A stretch of 8,066 nt of DNA from Betaproteobacteria bacterium (GCA_009886305.1 QXZO01000111.1:1-8066), one strand, 5' to 3'; positions 1 to 7,629 are shown, counted from the first letter of the stretch. Numbers and translations are program-made. The notes: generated from the sequence alone by a model not told the origin.

Positions 1-5
1 AAATT

Positions 6-11
6 AGGGGG
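6..11 (+). promoter_or_regulatory. Shine-Dalgarno of crcB that fixes the TTG start
   Basis: AGGGGG lies 5 nt before the TTG at 17. The in-frame TAG at 5-7 overlaps it, so translation cannot begin further upstream. The only ATG- or TTG-like codon available before the conserved first helix is this TTG. Confidence 0.8.
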
Positions 12-16
12 CTAAT

Positions 17-397
17 TTGTTTATCAAACTTGTTGCGATTGGAGTCGGAGCAGCGGGTGGAGCGTGGATTAGATGGGGTTTAGGCCTCTTATTTAATGCA
101 AGTGTAAAAAATATCCCTTTAGGAACTTTTTTGGCTAACATGGTTGGTGGCTTCCTAATCGGCATCGCTGTAGAGTTCTTCTCGCACAATGTTCAACTTT
201 CCCCAGAGTGGAAATTATTAATCATTACAGGATTCTTGGGCGGGTTGACTACTTTTTCGACTTTTTCCGTTGAGTCATTACAACTGCTGCAAAGTGGCCG
301 ATTAGGGTGGGCTGCTTTTTTGGTCAGTATTCATGTGCTCGGGTCAATTATGATGACTTTCCTCGGGGTTCATTTGTGTAAAACCTTGCTGAATTGA
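17..397 (+). CDS. crcB: Fluoride ion channel CrcB/Fluc
   Basis: This encodes a 126-residue inner-membrane fluoride channel, which lets toxic cytoplasmic fluoride leave the cell; in the family it works as an antiparallel dimer. Four hydrophobic segments are visible at about residues 2-27, 34-54, 65-85 and 97-121. The family signatures are present: G14-G15 followed by R19 in the first helix, PLGTFLAN with N41 in the second, and TGFLGGLTTFSTFS at 71-84 in the third. That last motif is the broken helix that binds the central Na+ and carries the two pore phenylalanines, here F80 and F83. The length is normal for the family. The start is TTG: an in-frame TAG lies at 5-7, no ATG or GTG lies between it and the TTG, and a strong Shine-Dalgarno sits just upstream. 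Its promoter, and any fluoride riboswitch, would lie outside the window. The stop is 2 bp from the stop of the convergent monooxygenase gene. Family assignment is very secure; activity is inferred from conserved residues. Confidence 0.96.
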   Translation: MFIKLVAIGVGAAGGAWIRWGLGLLFNASVKNIPLGTFLANMVGGFLIGIAVEFFSHNVQLSPEWKLLIITGFLGGLTTFSTFSVESLQLLQSGRLGWAAFLVSIHVLGSIMMTFLGVHLCKTLLN

Positions 398-399
398 TG

Positions 400-2091
400 T
401 TAAATACCTGGTGTTGTAATTTTTTTAGTGATATCGAAGTTATGTTTAGGGCCATTTTTTTTGATGCTATTGGAGCTATTTTTAGATAGCATTACGAATC
501 CAGCATAATTATTTTTAACGACGTCATCACATAAAGCTCGATACCGAGTCATCCCGCCAGCGTATGGCATAAAGACACGCGGCTTGCCCTCAACATTGGC
601 ACCTAAGTACCAGGAGTGGGGAACGGAAACTAAAAGTGTGGCATTTGCGGCTTCATTAACATGATTTACCCATTCATTAGCTGCGTCTTGGCTTGCTTCG
701 CACGTGTCAATCCCCTCCTGCCGCATATGTGAGATACAGTCCGTAATCCACTCTACATGCTGCTCAATTGGAACTGGCATATTGCATAGTACTGAGGGGC
801 TTCCTGGTCCTGTTATGCTGAACATATTTGGAAATCCAGGAGTTTGTAATCCTAAATATGTTTTAGGCCCTTCTTTCCATGCTTCTGATAGTTTTAATCC
901 ATTTCGTCCTTGAATATCCATTTCTAAAAATTTTCCAGTGATGGCATCAAATCCTGTAGCGAAGACGATCATATCTAACGGAATATGACGAGCGGAAGTC
1001 TGTATTCCGCCTTCTGTTATTTTAACGATCGTCTCACGTTTTAGGTCGACTAATGTCACATTTTCCCGGTTGAAAGTCTCGAAATAATTAGTATCTATTG
1101 GTGGGCGCTTACCAGCATAAGGATAATCAATATTGGCGAGCGCCTGGGCAGTCGTTTTATCGCGAACGATTGTTTTTATTTTGTCCTTTAGAAAATCTGC
1201 TGCCGTATCATTCGCTTTTTTGTTAGTCGTCAAGTCTTGATAAGTTGCCCTAAACTGTAAGCCACCTTTTTTCCAAGCTTCCTCGTAGATTTTCTTTCTT
1301 TCTTCTTCGCTAGTCTCAAATACATTTTTTTCCGATATCTTAAAAGGGTGTCCGTTTGGAGTTGAGCGAACGGTCTTTTTTATCTCTTCGTAACTATCGT
1401 GAACTTGTTTTTTAAAGGCTTCGCTCAAAGGGGCGTTTCGCGCGGGAACGCTATAGTTTGGGGTTCGCTGAAAGACATGCAGATGGCCGGCGGTTTCTGC
1501 GATCTCAGGTGCAGCTTGAATACCAGTAGATCCGGTCCCTATTTGCCCTACTCTTTTATTCTTAAAAGAGACGTCTTCGTGGGGCCAATTACCCGTGTGG
1601 TACCACTTACCTTTGAAATCCTCTAGACCTGGAATGTTTGGGATATTCGCAGATGAGATGCATCCGATACCTGTGATTAAGTAGGTAGCGTGATAAATGT
1701 CTCCTTCCTGTGTAGTAACTTCCCACTTATTGTTCGATTCTATGAATCGCGCCTTGGTGACGAGAGTATTGAATAGGATATTCCTTCTTAGATTGAGCTT
1801 TTCCGCTACGAAATTGAGATAGCTTCTTATTTCTTTAGGGCCAGGATAGCGTTCTGACCATTCCCACTCTTTATAAATTTCCTCGGAGAACATATAGCAG
1901 TATGAATGACTCTCAGAGTCACAGCGTGCTCCAGGGTAACGATTCCAAAACCAGGTCCCACCTAAATCGCCTCCAGATTCAATCGTCAACGTATTTAATT
2001 TGAGTTCATCCCGAAGCGCATGTAGTTGGTATAAGCCGGAAAATCCTGCGCCTATGATGATGGCATCAAATGAGTTATTTTGACCTGACAT
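400..2091 (-). CDS. Type I Baeyer-Villiger monooxygenase (FAD/NADPH), phenylacetone/cyclohexanone monooxygenase-like
   Basis: This encodes a 563-residue cytoplasmic flavoprotein predicted to use NADPH and O2 to insert oxygen next to a ketone carbonyl, giving an ester or lactone. The FAD Rossmann motif GAGFSG is at 14-19. The family GGTWFWNRYPG block is at 44-54, followed by D58, which matches the conserved active-site Asp. The type I fingerprint FxGxxxHxxxWP is complete at 159-170 (F159, G161, H165, W169, P170). The NADPH Rossmann motif GTGSTG is at 185-190. R329 in a KRP motif matches the essential Arg that stabilises the peroxyflavin. ATGFDA is at 378-383. From memory, the C-terminal third (GPGSPS at 428-433, IEQHVEWIT, GKPRVFM) resembles phenylacetone monooxygenase more than cyclohexanone monooxygenase. 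The family core ends near residue 535; a 28-residue basic tail follows. The ATG at 2091 has a good Shine-Dalgarno (AGAGGAA, complement of 2097-2103). It lies 30 bp downstream of nnrED, probably in one operon. The substrate cannot be deduced. Confidence 0.93.
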   Translation of the reverse strand: MSGQNNSFDAIIIGAGFSGLYQLHALRDELKLNTLTIESGGDLGGTWFWNRYPGARCDSESHSYCYMFSEEIYKEWEWSERYPGPKEIRSYLNFVAEKLNLRRNILFNTLVTKARFIESNNKWEVTTQEGDIYHATYLITGIGCISSANIPNIPGLEDFKGKWYHTGNWPHEDVSFKNKRVGQIGTGSTGIQAAPEIAETAGHLHVFQRTPNYSVPARNAPLSEAFKKQVHDSYEEIKKTVRSTPNGHPFKISEKNVFETSEEERKKIYEEAWKKGGLQFRATYQDLTTNKKANDTAADFLKDKIKTIVRDKTTAQALANIDYPYAGKRPPIDTNYFETFNRENVTLVDLKRETIVKITEGGIQTSARHIPLDMIVFATGFDAITGKFLEMDIQGRNGLKLSEAWKEGPKTYLGLQTPGFPNMFSITGPGSPSVLCNMPVPIEQHVEWITDCISHMRQEGIDTCEASQDAANEWVNHVNEAANATLLVSVPHSWYLGANVEGKPRVFMPYAGGMTRYRALCDDVVKNNYAGFVMLSKNSSNSIKKNGPKHNFDITKKITTPGI

Positions 2092-2121
2092 AGATATTCC
2101 TCTGATTTTTACTAGTACACT

Positions 2122-3633
2122 CTATATTAATGAGGTGACGTTTTCATTTTGGAATCGATTGAACACTATTCGGGACCTATCAATAGTCTCCGATGCGGTC
2201 ATTCCAATAGGTCCGCAGTCGTCATGTGAAAGTTGGTCCGCGGCTAATCCGTGCAAATGGACTCCTGCGAGTATTGCCGCATGCGTATAAGCCCCTTGGC
2301 TAACAAATGCGCCGATGATCCCTGTAAGCACATCCCCCATGCCTGCGCTAGCCATACCTGGGTTACCTGTGGTATTGATAGACCAGTTTCCATCCGGGAA
2401 GGCGCACACGCTACCAACCCCTTTAAGGACAACTTCTGCATTAAATTTACTGGCTAAATCCAGTGCGATTTGTATTCTGTTCGCTTGAATTTGTGTTGTC
2501 GAAATACCTAGTAGTCGTGAAGCCTCTCCGGGGTGTGGAGTCATTATCGTAGGGTTGGTCCGTTTCTTTATTTGTTCCGCCAGGGTAGGTTCTTGTGCAA
2601 CGATATTCAACGCGTCGGCGTCCAAGATGATAGGCGCGGGGTGTGTTATGACTTGCTCAAGGGCTTTAATTGCAGTGTCATTTGTTCCAAGGCCTGGTCC
2701 GATAGCGAAACAAGTAATTTTTTCCAAAGCGACTAGCTCCATTGCATCTCTGAGCATTAGTTCTGGCTGACCCCAATCTGCCGCGGGGACGTTTGAGTCT
2801 GAGTCTAGTAACCCAATAAAGACTCGTCCAGCCCCTAATTTAAGGCCCGCCCGACCGGTTAGCAGTGCCGCACCAATCATGCCCTTACTTCCCCCAATAA
2901 CCGCAAGTTGCCCATTCGTCCCTTTGTGGGAGGATCTATCCCGAGGCACAAGTACGTTTCTTAGTACGTCGTTTCCAATTAAATAGCCGTGGTTGTCGAT
3001 TGGGGGGTGATTTCCCATATTAAGATCGCTGAAATGGACTATTCCGGAACAGTCTGGACCTTGTCCAGTGTGTAGGCCCACTTTGTAGCCTAGGAAAGTG
3101 ACTGTGTGGTCAGCTTTTACGCATGAGCCCATTACCGCGCCAGTATTTGCGTTTAGTCCTGAAGGTATGTCTATTGATATTACTGTAGATTCTTGTTTAT
3201 TTATGCTTTGAATATATTCTGAGATCTCTGTAGGAAGAGTTCGATTCAATCCGATGCCGAATAAACCATCAATGACAATATCAAATGACTTTTCTGATTT
3301 CATTGTGCTTCTTGTCACGCCTCCAATCCTCTTCCACCTTTTGATCGCGTCTTCTTTTTCCGGAGAGCTTTGGTCCGGTTTAATAGGCTCTACTATCGAT
3401 ACATGAAAGTTTGCAGATTTGAGATGTCTCGCAGCAACGTATGCGTCACCGCCATTATTTCCTGGTCCAGCAATGACCAAAATAGATTGGGTCTGCTCTG
3501 GTGCCACCTTTATGGTGATATCAGCAATAGTTTTTCCTGCTAACTCCATTAGCAAGGGTTTTGGTTCCAAAGCGAAGAAATGATCCTCTATCTGCCTTAT
3601 CTGTTCCGTATGATAGACCGGTGCCGTTTGCAT
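2122..3633 (-). CDS. nnrED: Bifunctional NAD(P)HX epimerase / ADP-dependent NAD(P)HX dehydratase
   Basis: This encodes a 503-residue cofactor-repair enzyme (YjeF type, called NnrE plus NnrD or simply Nnr). The N-terminal domain, about 1-215, is the epimerase that interconverts R and S hydrates of NADH and NADPH. Its signatures are GPGNNGGD at 56-63, DGLFGIG at 122-128 and DIPSG at 155-159. The C-terminal domain, about 218-495, is a ribokinase-like dehydratase that restores NAD(P)H at the expense of ADP. Its signatures are HKGTNGQ at 236-242 with IGGS at 246-249, GPGLG at 312-316, LDADALN at 337-343, TPHPGE at 365-370, and NTTGNPGMASAGMGDVLTG at 420-438, with D434 the likely catalytic base. 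Length is normal for the fused form. In many proteobacteria this gene precedes tsaE and amiB; here it precedes a monooxygenase gene instead. No convincing Shine-Dalgarno lies before the ATG, but the N-terminus VYHTEQIRQIE fits the family start and an in-frame TAA lies about 36 nt upstream. It is divergent from purL. Confidence 0.96.
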   Translation of the reverse strand: MQTAPVYHTEQIRQIEDHFFALEPKPLLMELAGKTIADITIKVAPEQTQSILVIAGPGNNGGDAYVAARHLKSANFHVSIVEPIKPDQSSPEKEDAIKRWKRIGGVTRSTMKSEKSFDIVIDGLFGIGLNRTLPTEISEYIQSINKQESTVISIDIPSGLNANTGAVMGSCVKADHTVTFLGYKVGLHTGQGPDCSGIVHFSDLNMGNHPPIDNHGYLIGNDVLRNVLVPRDRSSHKGTNGQLAVIGGSKGMIGAALLTGRAGLKLGAGRVFIGLLDSDSNVPAADWGQPELMLRDAMELVALEKITCFAIGPGLGTNDTAIKALEQVITHPAPIILDADALNIVAQEPTLAEQIKKRTNPTIMTPHPGEASRLLGISTTQIQANRIQIALDLASKFNAEVVLKGVGSVCAFPDGNWSINTTGNPGMASAGMGDVLTGIIGAFVSQGAYTHAAILAGVHLHGLAADQLSHDDCGPIGMTASETIDRSRIVFNRFQNENVTSLI

Positions 3634-3659
3634 AACTAGAGTATAAGTGATTTGATATA

Positions 3660-3692
3660 TGGTCGGATATTACATAGTCTTTGGTCGGCTAT
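3660..3692. repeat. Direct repeat TGGTCGGnTAT, two copies 22 bp apart
   Basis: The copies are at 3660-3670 (TGGTCGGATAT) and 3682-3692 (TGGTCGGCTAT), identical at 10 of 11 positions. The 22-bp period is about two turns of the DNA helix, so both copies face the same side. The first copy covers the -35 region of the predicted purL promoter; the second ends inside its -10 box. This arrangement is typical of tandem binding sites for a regulator, but no regulator is identified. Confidence 0.5.
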
Positions 3693-3695
3693 AAT
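3690..3695 (+). promoter_or_regulatory. Probable -10 box of purL (TATAAT)
   Basis: This is an exact sigma-70 -10 consensus, 37 nt upstream of the purL ATG, which predicts transcription starting near 3702. The hexamers at the expected -35 distance match TTGACA poorly, and there is no TG extension. The nearest good -35-like sequence, TTGATA at 3652-3657, is 32 bp away, too far. The promoter may therefore depend on an activator. Confidence 0.55.
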
Positions 3696-3697
3696 CT

Positions 3698-3710
3698 TAT
3701 CTTAAAGATA
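3698..3710. repeat. Perfect 13-bp inverted repeat TATCTT-A-AAGATA
   Basis: Two 6-bp arms surround one central base, about 3 bp after the TATAAT and spanning the predicted start point of purL. With a 1-nt centre it cannot form an RNA hairpin, so if functional it would act as a DNA operator. It is AT-rich and could have arisen by chance. Confidence 0.4.
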
Positions 3711-3732
3711 TTCAACTAAAATAAAAGAGTCC

Positions 3733-6700
3733 ATGCCGGAAGTCATTTTTCTAGAAGGGCGTCAAGCGCTTTCAAAATTTCGCCTCGATAAACTGTTAAA
3801 TGAAGTGCGAGCAGTAGATCCAAAGATAAGTAATATCACAGCAATCTTTTGGCATTTTATTGAGATTAATGAGCCGCTTTCAACGGATCAATCCATTCAT
3901 CTGGATCAAATTCTTTCATATGGAGCAAAGCCATCTAATTCAGTGAATAAGAATCCCGATTTTTTAGTCGTACCTCGATTAGGTTCCATATCACCTTGGT
4001 CGACTAAAGCTACGGATATTGCAAAAGCCTGTGGCATCAGTCAGGTCTCTAGAATAGAGCGAGGAGTTTCCTGGCACTTAGGAACGGGTAGTGATAAACC
4101 TCTATCGCGGTCTGTCATTATGCGCATTATTCCGATGGTGCATGACCGAATGACTGAAGCTGTTCTCACCGACATAAACGAAGCGAAGAATCTGTTCGGA
4201 CATGTGGAGCCCCAGCCTCTATCTACAATTTCAGTATTAAAGGATGGTCGGCAAGCCATTGAGTCAGCTGACAGACATATGGGGTTAGCCCTTTCGTCTG
4301 ATGAGATAGATTACCTTAATCAAAGCTTTCAAAAGATTGGCCGAGATCCTACTGATGTAGAGTTAATGATGTTTGCTCAAGCTAACTCTGAGCATTGTAG
4401 ACATAAAATATTTAATGCATCCTGGGTAATTGATGGTCAGGAACAGGATCATTCACTCTTCGATATGATCCGAGAGACTCATCGACGCTCTCCGCAAGGG
4501 ACTGTCGTTGCCTATTCCGATAACTCAGCCATTATGGAGGGAGTGTATACAAACCGCTTCCAAGCTTTGAGCGATAATCGTTATGAATACGTAGAGGATG
4601 AGTTGACCCATACGCTCATGAAGGTCGAAACTCATAATCATCCAACAGCAATTTCTCCCTTTCCGGGAGCTGCGACAGGATCGGGCGGCGAGATAAGGGA
4701 CGAAGGAGCTACAGGGAGGGGAGCAAAACCCAAGGCCGGCCTTGTGGGATTCAGTGTGTCACATTTACGGATACCGGGAGTTAGCGAACCTTGGGAGCGC
4801 CCCTACATTGGAAAACCTGATCACATTGCTTCTCCTCTGGAGATTATGTTGGGAGGGCCGATTGGGGCTGCCGCCTTTAATAATGAATTTGGTCGACCTA
4901 ACCTTTGTGGATATTTTAGGAATTACGAGCAAAAAATTCGTGGCGTGACTCGGGGCTACCATAAGCCCGTTATGCTCGCTGGTGGTATAGGTAATATTAC
5001 CGATCAGCAATCAATAAAAGAGTTGTTTGCTGAAGGTACTTTGATCATCCAGCTTGGTGGCCCGGGAATGCTGATTGGGATGGGCGGAGGAGCTGCTTCG
5101 AGTATGGCAACAGGCGAGAATACTGTAGATCTCGATTTTGATTCTGTGCAAAGAGGAAATCCAGAAATCCAGAGAAGATGCCAAGAGGTAATTGATCGGT
5201 GTTGGGGGCTTGGTTCTCAAAATCCTATATTGTCGATACATGACGTAGGAGCGGGTGGACTCTCAAACGCTCTTCCAGAGTTAGTCAATGATGCAAAGTG
5301 TGGCGCACGCATTGATATAAGGCGGATACCCTCTGAGGAATCAGGCATGACTCCCATGCAAATATGGAGTAATGAGTCTCAAGAGCGTTATATGTTAGCT
5401 GTCAGTCCAGATAGATTCAAATGCTTCCAACAAATCTGTGAGCGTGAGCGGTGTCCTTTTGCGGTTTTGGGCGAATCAACAAATGATGGTCATTTAGAAG
5501 TATTCGATTCTCACTTTAATAATAAACCTGCTGATATACCTTTGGCAGTCATGTTAGATAAACCACCCAAGATGATACGTAATGTTCAGAGACTAGAGGT
5601 GGAGGTAGAGCCGCAAAAATTGCCGCTGACGAATCCTTCCGAAGCTCTAGAGCGTGTTTTATCATTTCCAGCGGTAGCAGATAAAACGTTTCTGATTTCA
5701 ATTGGAGATCGTTCAGTCGGAGGTCTTTGCTCCCGAGACCAGTTTGTTGGTCCATGGCAGATCCCAGTGAGTGACGTTGCCGTTACTGCGATGGGTTTTG
5801 ATCAGTTGTGTGGCGAAGCCTTTGCCATTGGCGAACGCGCTCCATTGGCTGTGATGAATGGACCAGCCTCTGGCCGGATGGCTATTGGCGAGGCTATTAC
5901 GAACATAGCGTCGGCGAAGATTAATAGCTTAGCAAGTATAAAGTTATCAGCAAATTGGATGGCCCCTGCAGGTTTTGAAGGGGAAGACGCAAATCTATTT
6001 GATACCGTTAAAGCAGTAGGCCTGGAGCTTTGTCCTGACCTCGGTTTAAGTATTCCTGTAGGCAAGGACTCGATGTCTATGAGGACAGCATGGACAGATG
6101 GGGACGACAATTGTGAAGTCGTTTCTCCAGTATCACTCGTCATCTCGGCTTTTGCTCCAGTCTCCGATATTCGGAAAACTTTAACGCCTGTTTTGTCTCC
6201 TGATCTGTCGACTCAGTTGATTCTGATAGATCTATCAGCTGGTAAAAATCGCATGGGATGTTCCATTTTTCACCAAGTGCACCTCTTGGAGCAAGGCGAG
6301 GTGCCAGACCTTGATGAACCAAGGCTTTTAGCTGATTTTTTTAAAAGTATTCAGGATTTAAATGAAAGAGGAAAAATTCTGGCCTACCATGATCGGTCAG
6401 ATGGCGGACTATCTGTCACATTAGCGGAATGCATGTTCGCATCTCGTGTTGGTTTGACTGTTGATCTCGATGTGGGGCTAGACGTAGATACTCAGCTCAG
6501 AGCGTTGTTTAGTGAGGAGTTGGGGGCTGTCATTCAAATATACGATGCAGATGAAGCTGAGGTTTTTTCAGTGTTAGATTCTTACGGATTAACGGATTAT
6601 GCAAAGTCGCTAGGGAGACCTAATAATAGAGAATCATTCGAGATTTTTTCAAATGGACATCTTGTGATTAATGAATCGAGGGTTTCGCTTCAAAGAAAAT

Positions 6701-7629
6701 GGTCAAAAACAAGTTTCAATATGCAGTCATTAAGAGACAACCCGGAATGTGCGCAACAAGAATACGATCGAATTCTGGATACGGACGACCCAGGTTTACA
6801 CGCGCATTTAACCTTCGATATTGACGAATCACCAACAGCGGCATTTATAAATAAAGGTGTGAATCCTAAGGTCGCGGTCCTGCGCGAACAAGGCGTAAAC
6901 GGTCATGTTGAGATGGCAGCGGCTTTTGATCGTGCTGGGTTTGCCACGATCGACGTGCACATGAGTGATTTAATTTCAGGTCGTACTTCATTATCGGAAT
7001 TCATAGGTCTGGCGGCTTGTGGTGGATTCTCCTATGGTGACGTGCTCGGGGCTGGAGAAGGTTGGGCTAAATCTATCTTATTTAATTCGCGTGCGCATGA
7101 TGAGTTCGCAGCGTTTTTTAATAGGAGTGATAGTTTTGCTTTAGGGGTGTGTAATGGATGCCAGATGATGTCTAATTTACGAACCGTTATTCCAGGAACT
7201 TCGCACTGGCCTCGCTTTATTAAAAATAAATCAGAACAATTTGAGGCTCGTTTTGTAATGACGGAAGTTACTCAAAGTCCTTCGATATTGTTACGAAATA
7301 TGGTCGGATCTCGAATACCTGTTGTAACTGCTCACGGGGAGGGGTTAGTCGAATTTGAATCAGAACAACAGAAAATTGATGCTAATCCTTTTGTTTCACT
7401 TCGGTATGTCGATAATTACGGCGAGGTTAGTGAGCAGTATCCCTGTAACCCGAATGGGTCAGAGAACGGGACTACCGGTTTAACTTCTGTTGATGGTCGC
7501 TTTACGATCATGATGCCTCATCCCGAACGGGTATTTAAAACCACTCAAAATTCGTGGCATCCTGTTGATTGGAGTGATGATGGCGCGTGGATGTATATGT
7601 TCCGTAACGCTAGGCACTGGGTTGCTTAG
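3733..7629 (+). CDS. purL: Phosphoribosylformylglycinamidine synthase, large single-chain form
   Basis: This encodes a 1298-residue cytoplasmic enzyme for the fourth step of purine synthesis: FGAR, glutamine and ATP give FGAM, glutamate, ADP and phosphate. The layout is that of E. coli PurL: a PurS-like N-terminal domain (about 1-150), a linker, two paired AIR-synthetase-like halves, and a class I glutaminase (about 1044-1298). Visible motifs are ANSEHCRH at 217-224, ETHNHPTA at 299-306, HDVGAGGLSNALPE from 503, NESQERY at 547-553, VGKDSMSM at 776-783 and HDRSDGGL at 886-893. In the glutaminase part, GGFSYGDVLGAGEGWAKS is at 1097-1114, the nucleophile C1140 is in GVCNGCQ, and H1263 and E1265 in MPHPER complete the triad. 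No domain is missing and the frame is intact. The start has a weak, close Shine-Dalgarno (AAGAG at 3725-3729), but the N-terminus aligns with the family. The last codons overlap the stop of the convergent isomerase gene by 3-4 bp. Confidence 0.99.
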   Translation: MPEVIFLEGRQALSKFRLDKLLNEVRAVDPKISNITAIFWHFIEINEPLSTDQSIHLDQILSYGAKPSNSVNKNPDFLVVPRLGSISPWSTKATDIAKACGISQVSRIERGVSWHLGTGSDKPLSRSVIMRIIPMVHDRMTEAVLTDINEAKNLFGHVEPQPLSTISVLKDGRQAIESADRHMGLALSSDEIDYLNQSFQKIGRDPTDVELMMFAQANSEHCRHKIFNASWVIDGQEQDHSLFDMIRETHRRSPQGTVVAYSDNSAIMEGVYTNRFQALSDNRYEYVEDELTHTLMKVETHNHPTAISPFPGAATGSGGEIRDEGATGRGAKPKAGLVGFSVSHLRIPGVSEPWERPYIGKPDHIASPLEIMLGGPIGAAAFNNEFGRPNLCGYFRNYEQKIRGVTRGYHKPVMLAGGIGNITDQQSIKELFAEGTLIIQLGGPGMLIGMGGGAASSMATGENTVDLDFDSVQRGNPEIQRRCQEVIDRCWGLGSQNPILSIHDVGAGGLSNALPELVNDAKCGARIDIRRIPSEESGMTPMQIWSNESQERYMLAVSPDRFKCFQQICERERCPFAVLGESTNDGHLEVFDSHFNNKPADIPLAVMLDKPPKMIRNVQRLEVEVEPQKLPLTNPSEALERVLSFPAVADKTFLISIGDRSVGGLCSRDQFVGPWQIPVSDVAVTAMGFDQLCGEAFAIGERAPLAVMNGPASGRMAIGEAITNIASAKINSLASIKLSANWMAPAGFEGEDANLFDTVKAVGLELCPDLGLSIPVGKDSMSMRTAWTDGDDNCEVVSPVSLVISAFAPVSDIRKTLTPVLSPDLSTQLILIDLSAGKNRMGCSIFHQVHLLEQGEVPDLDEPRLLADFFKSIQDLNERGKILAYHDRSDGGLSVTLAECMFASRVGLTVDLDVGLDVDTQLRALFSEELGAVIQIYDADEAEVFSVLDSYGLTDYAKSLGRPNNRESFEIFSNGHLVINESRVSLQRKWSKTSFNMQSLRDNPECAQQEYDRILDTDDPGLHAHLTFDIDESPTAAFINKGVNPKVAVLREQGVNGHVEMAAAFDRAGFATIDVHMSDLISGRTSLSEFIGLAACGGFSYGDVLGAGEGWAKSILFNSRAHDEFAAFFNRSDSFALGVCNGCQMMSNLRTVIPGTSHWPRFIKNKSEQFEARFVMTEVTQSPSILLRNMVGSRIPVVTAHGEGLVEFESEQQKIDANPFVSLRYVDNYGEVSEQYPCNPNGSENGTTGLTSVDGRFTIMMPHPERVFKTTQNSWHPVDWSDDGAWMYMFRNARHWVA

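Larger units (their letters stand above)
3634..3732. promoter_or_regulatory. Divergent nnrED-purL promoter region
   Basis: This is the only sizeable non-coding stretch in the window, and it must carry start signals for both flanking genes unless they are read from further away. It is AT-rich. On the + strand a perfect TATAAT lies at 3690-3695 with no recognisable -35 box at 16-18 bp. On the - strand TATACT (complement of 3640-3645) sits 6 nt before the nnrED ATG. A direct repeat and an inverted repeat, listed separately, fill most of the rest. I saw no match to the E. coli PurR operator consensus. Confidence 0.65.

Noticed and set aside
1..16. Fluoride riboswitch upstream of crcB.
   Set aside because: Only 16 bases precede the start codon, too few to contain one; it cannot be judged from this window.
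398..430. Intrinsic terminator for crcB at the T-run 421-427.
   Set aside because: No stable GC-rich stem precedes the T-run; the best pairings I found are only 3-4 bp.
17..2091. A functional link between the fluoride channel and the monooxygenase, for example breakdown of fluorinated ketones with fluoride export.
   Set aside because: The genes converge and cannot share a promoter, CrcB is widespread as a housekeeping gene, and nothing in the sequence indicates a fluorinated substrate.
2244..2441. Short alternative-frame open frames overlapping the nnrED 3' half on both strands.
   Set aside because: The nnrED frame is intact and carries all dehydratase motifs through this region; these frames have no family features.
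3634..3732. PurR operator in front of purL.
   Set aside because: No sequence resembling the E. coli PurR consensus (ACGCAAACGTTTNCNT) is visible in the intergenic region.
5802..6143. 113-codon open frame on the - strand inside purL.
   Set aside because: It lies wholly within strongly conserved PurL coding sequence, has no recognisable motif, and looks like a frame shadow. The other antisense frames inside purL, nnrED and the monooxygenase gene are rejected for the same reason.
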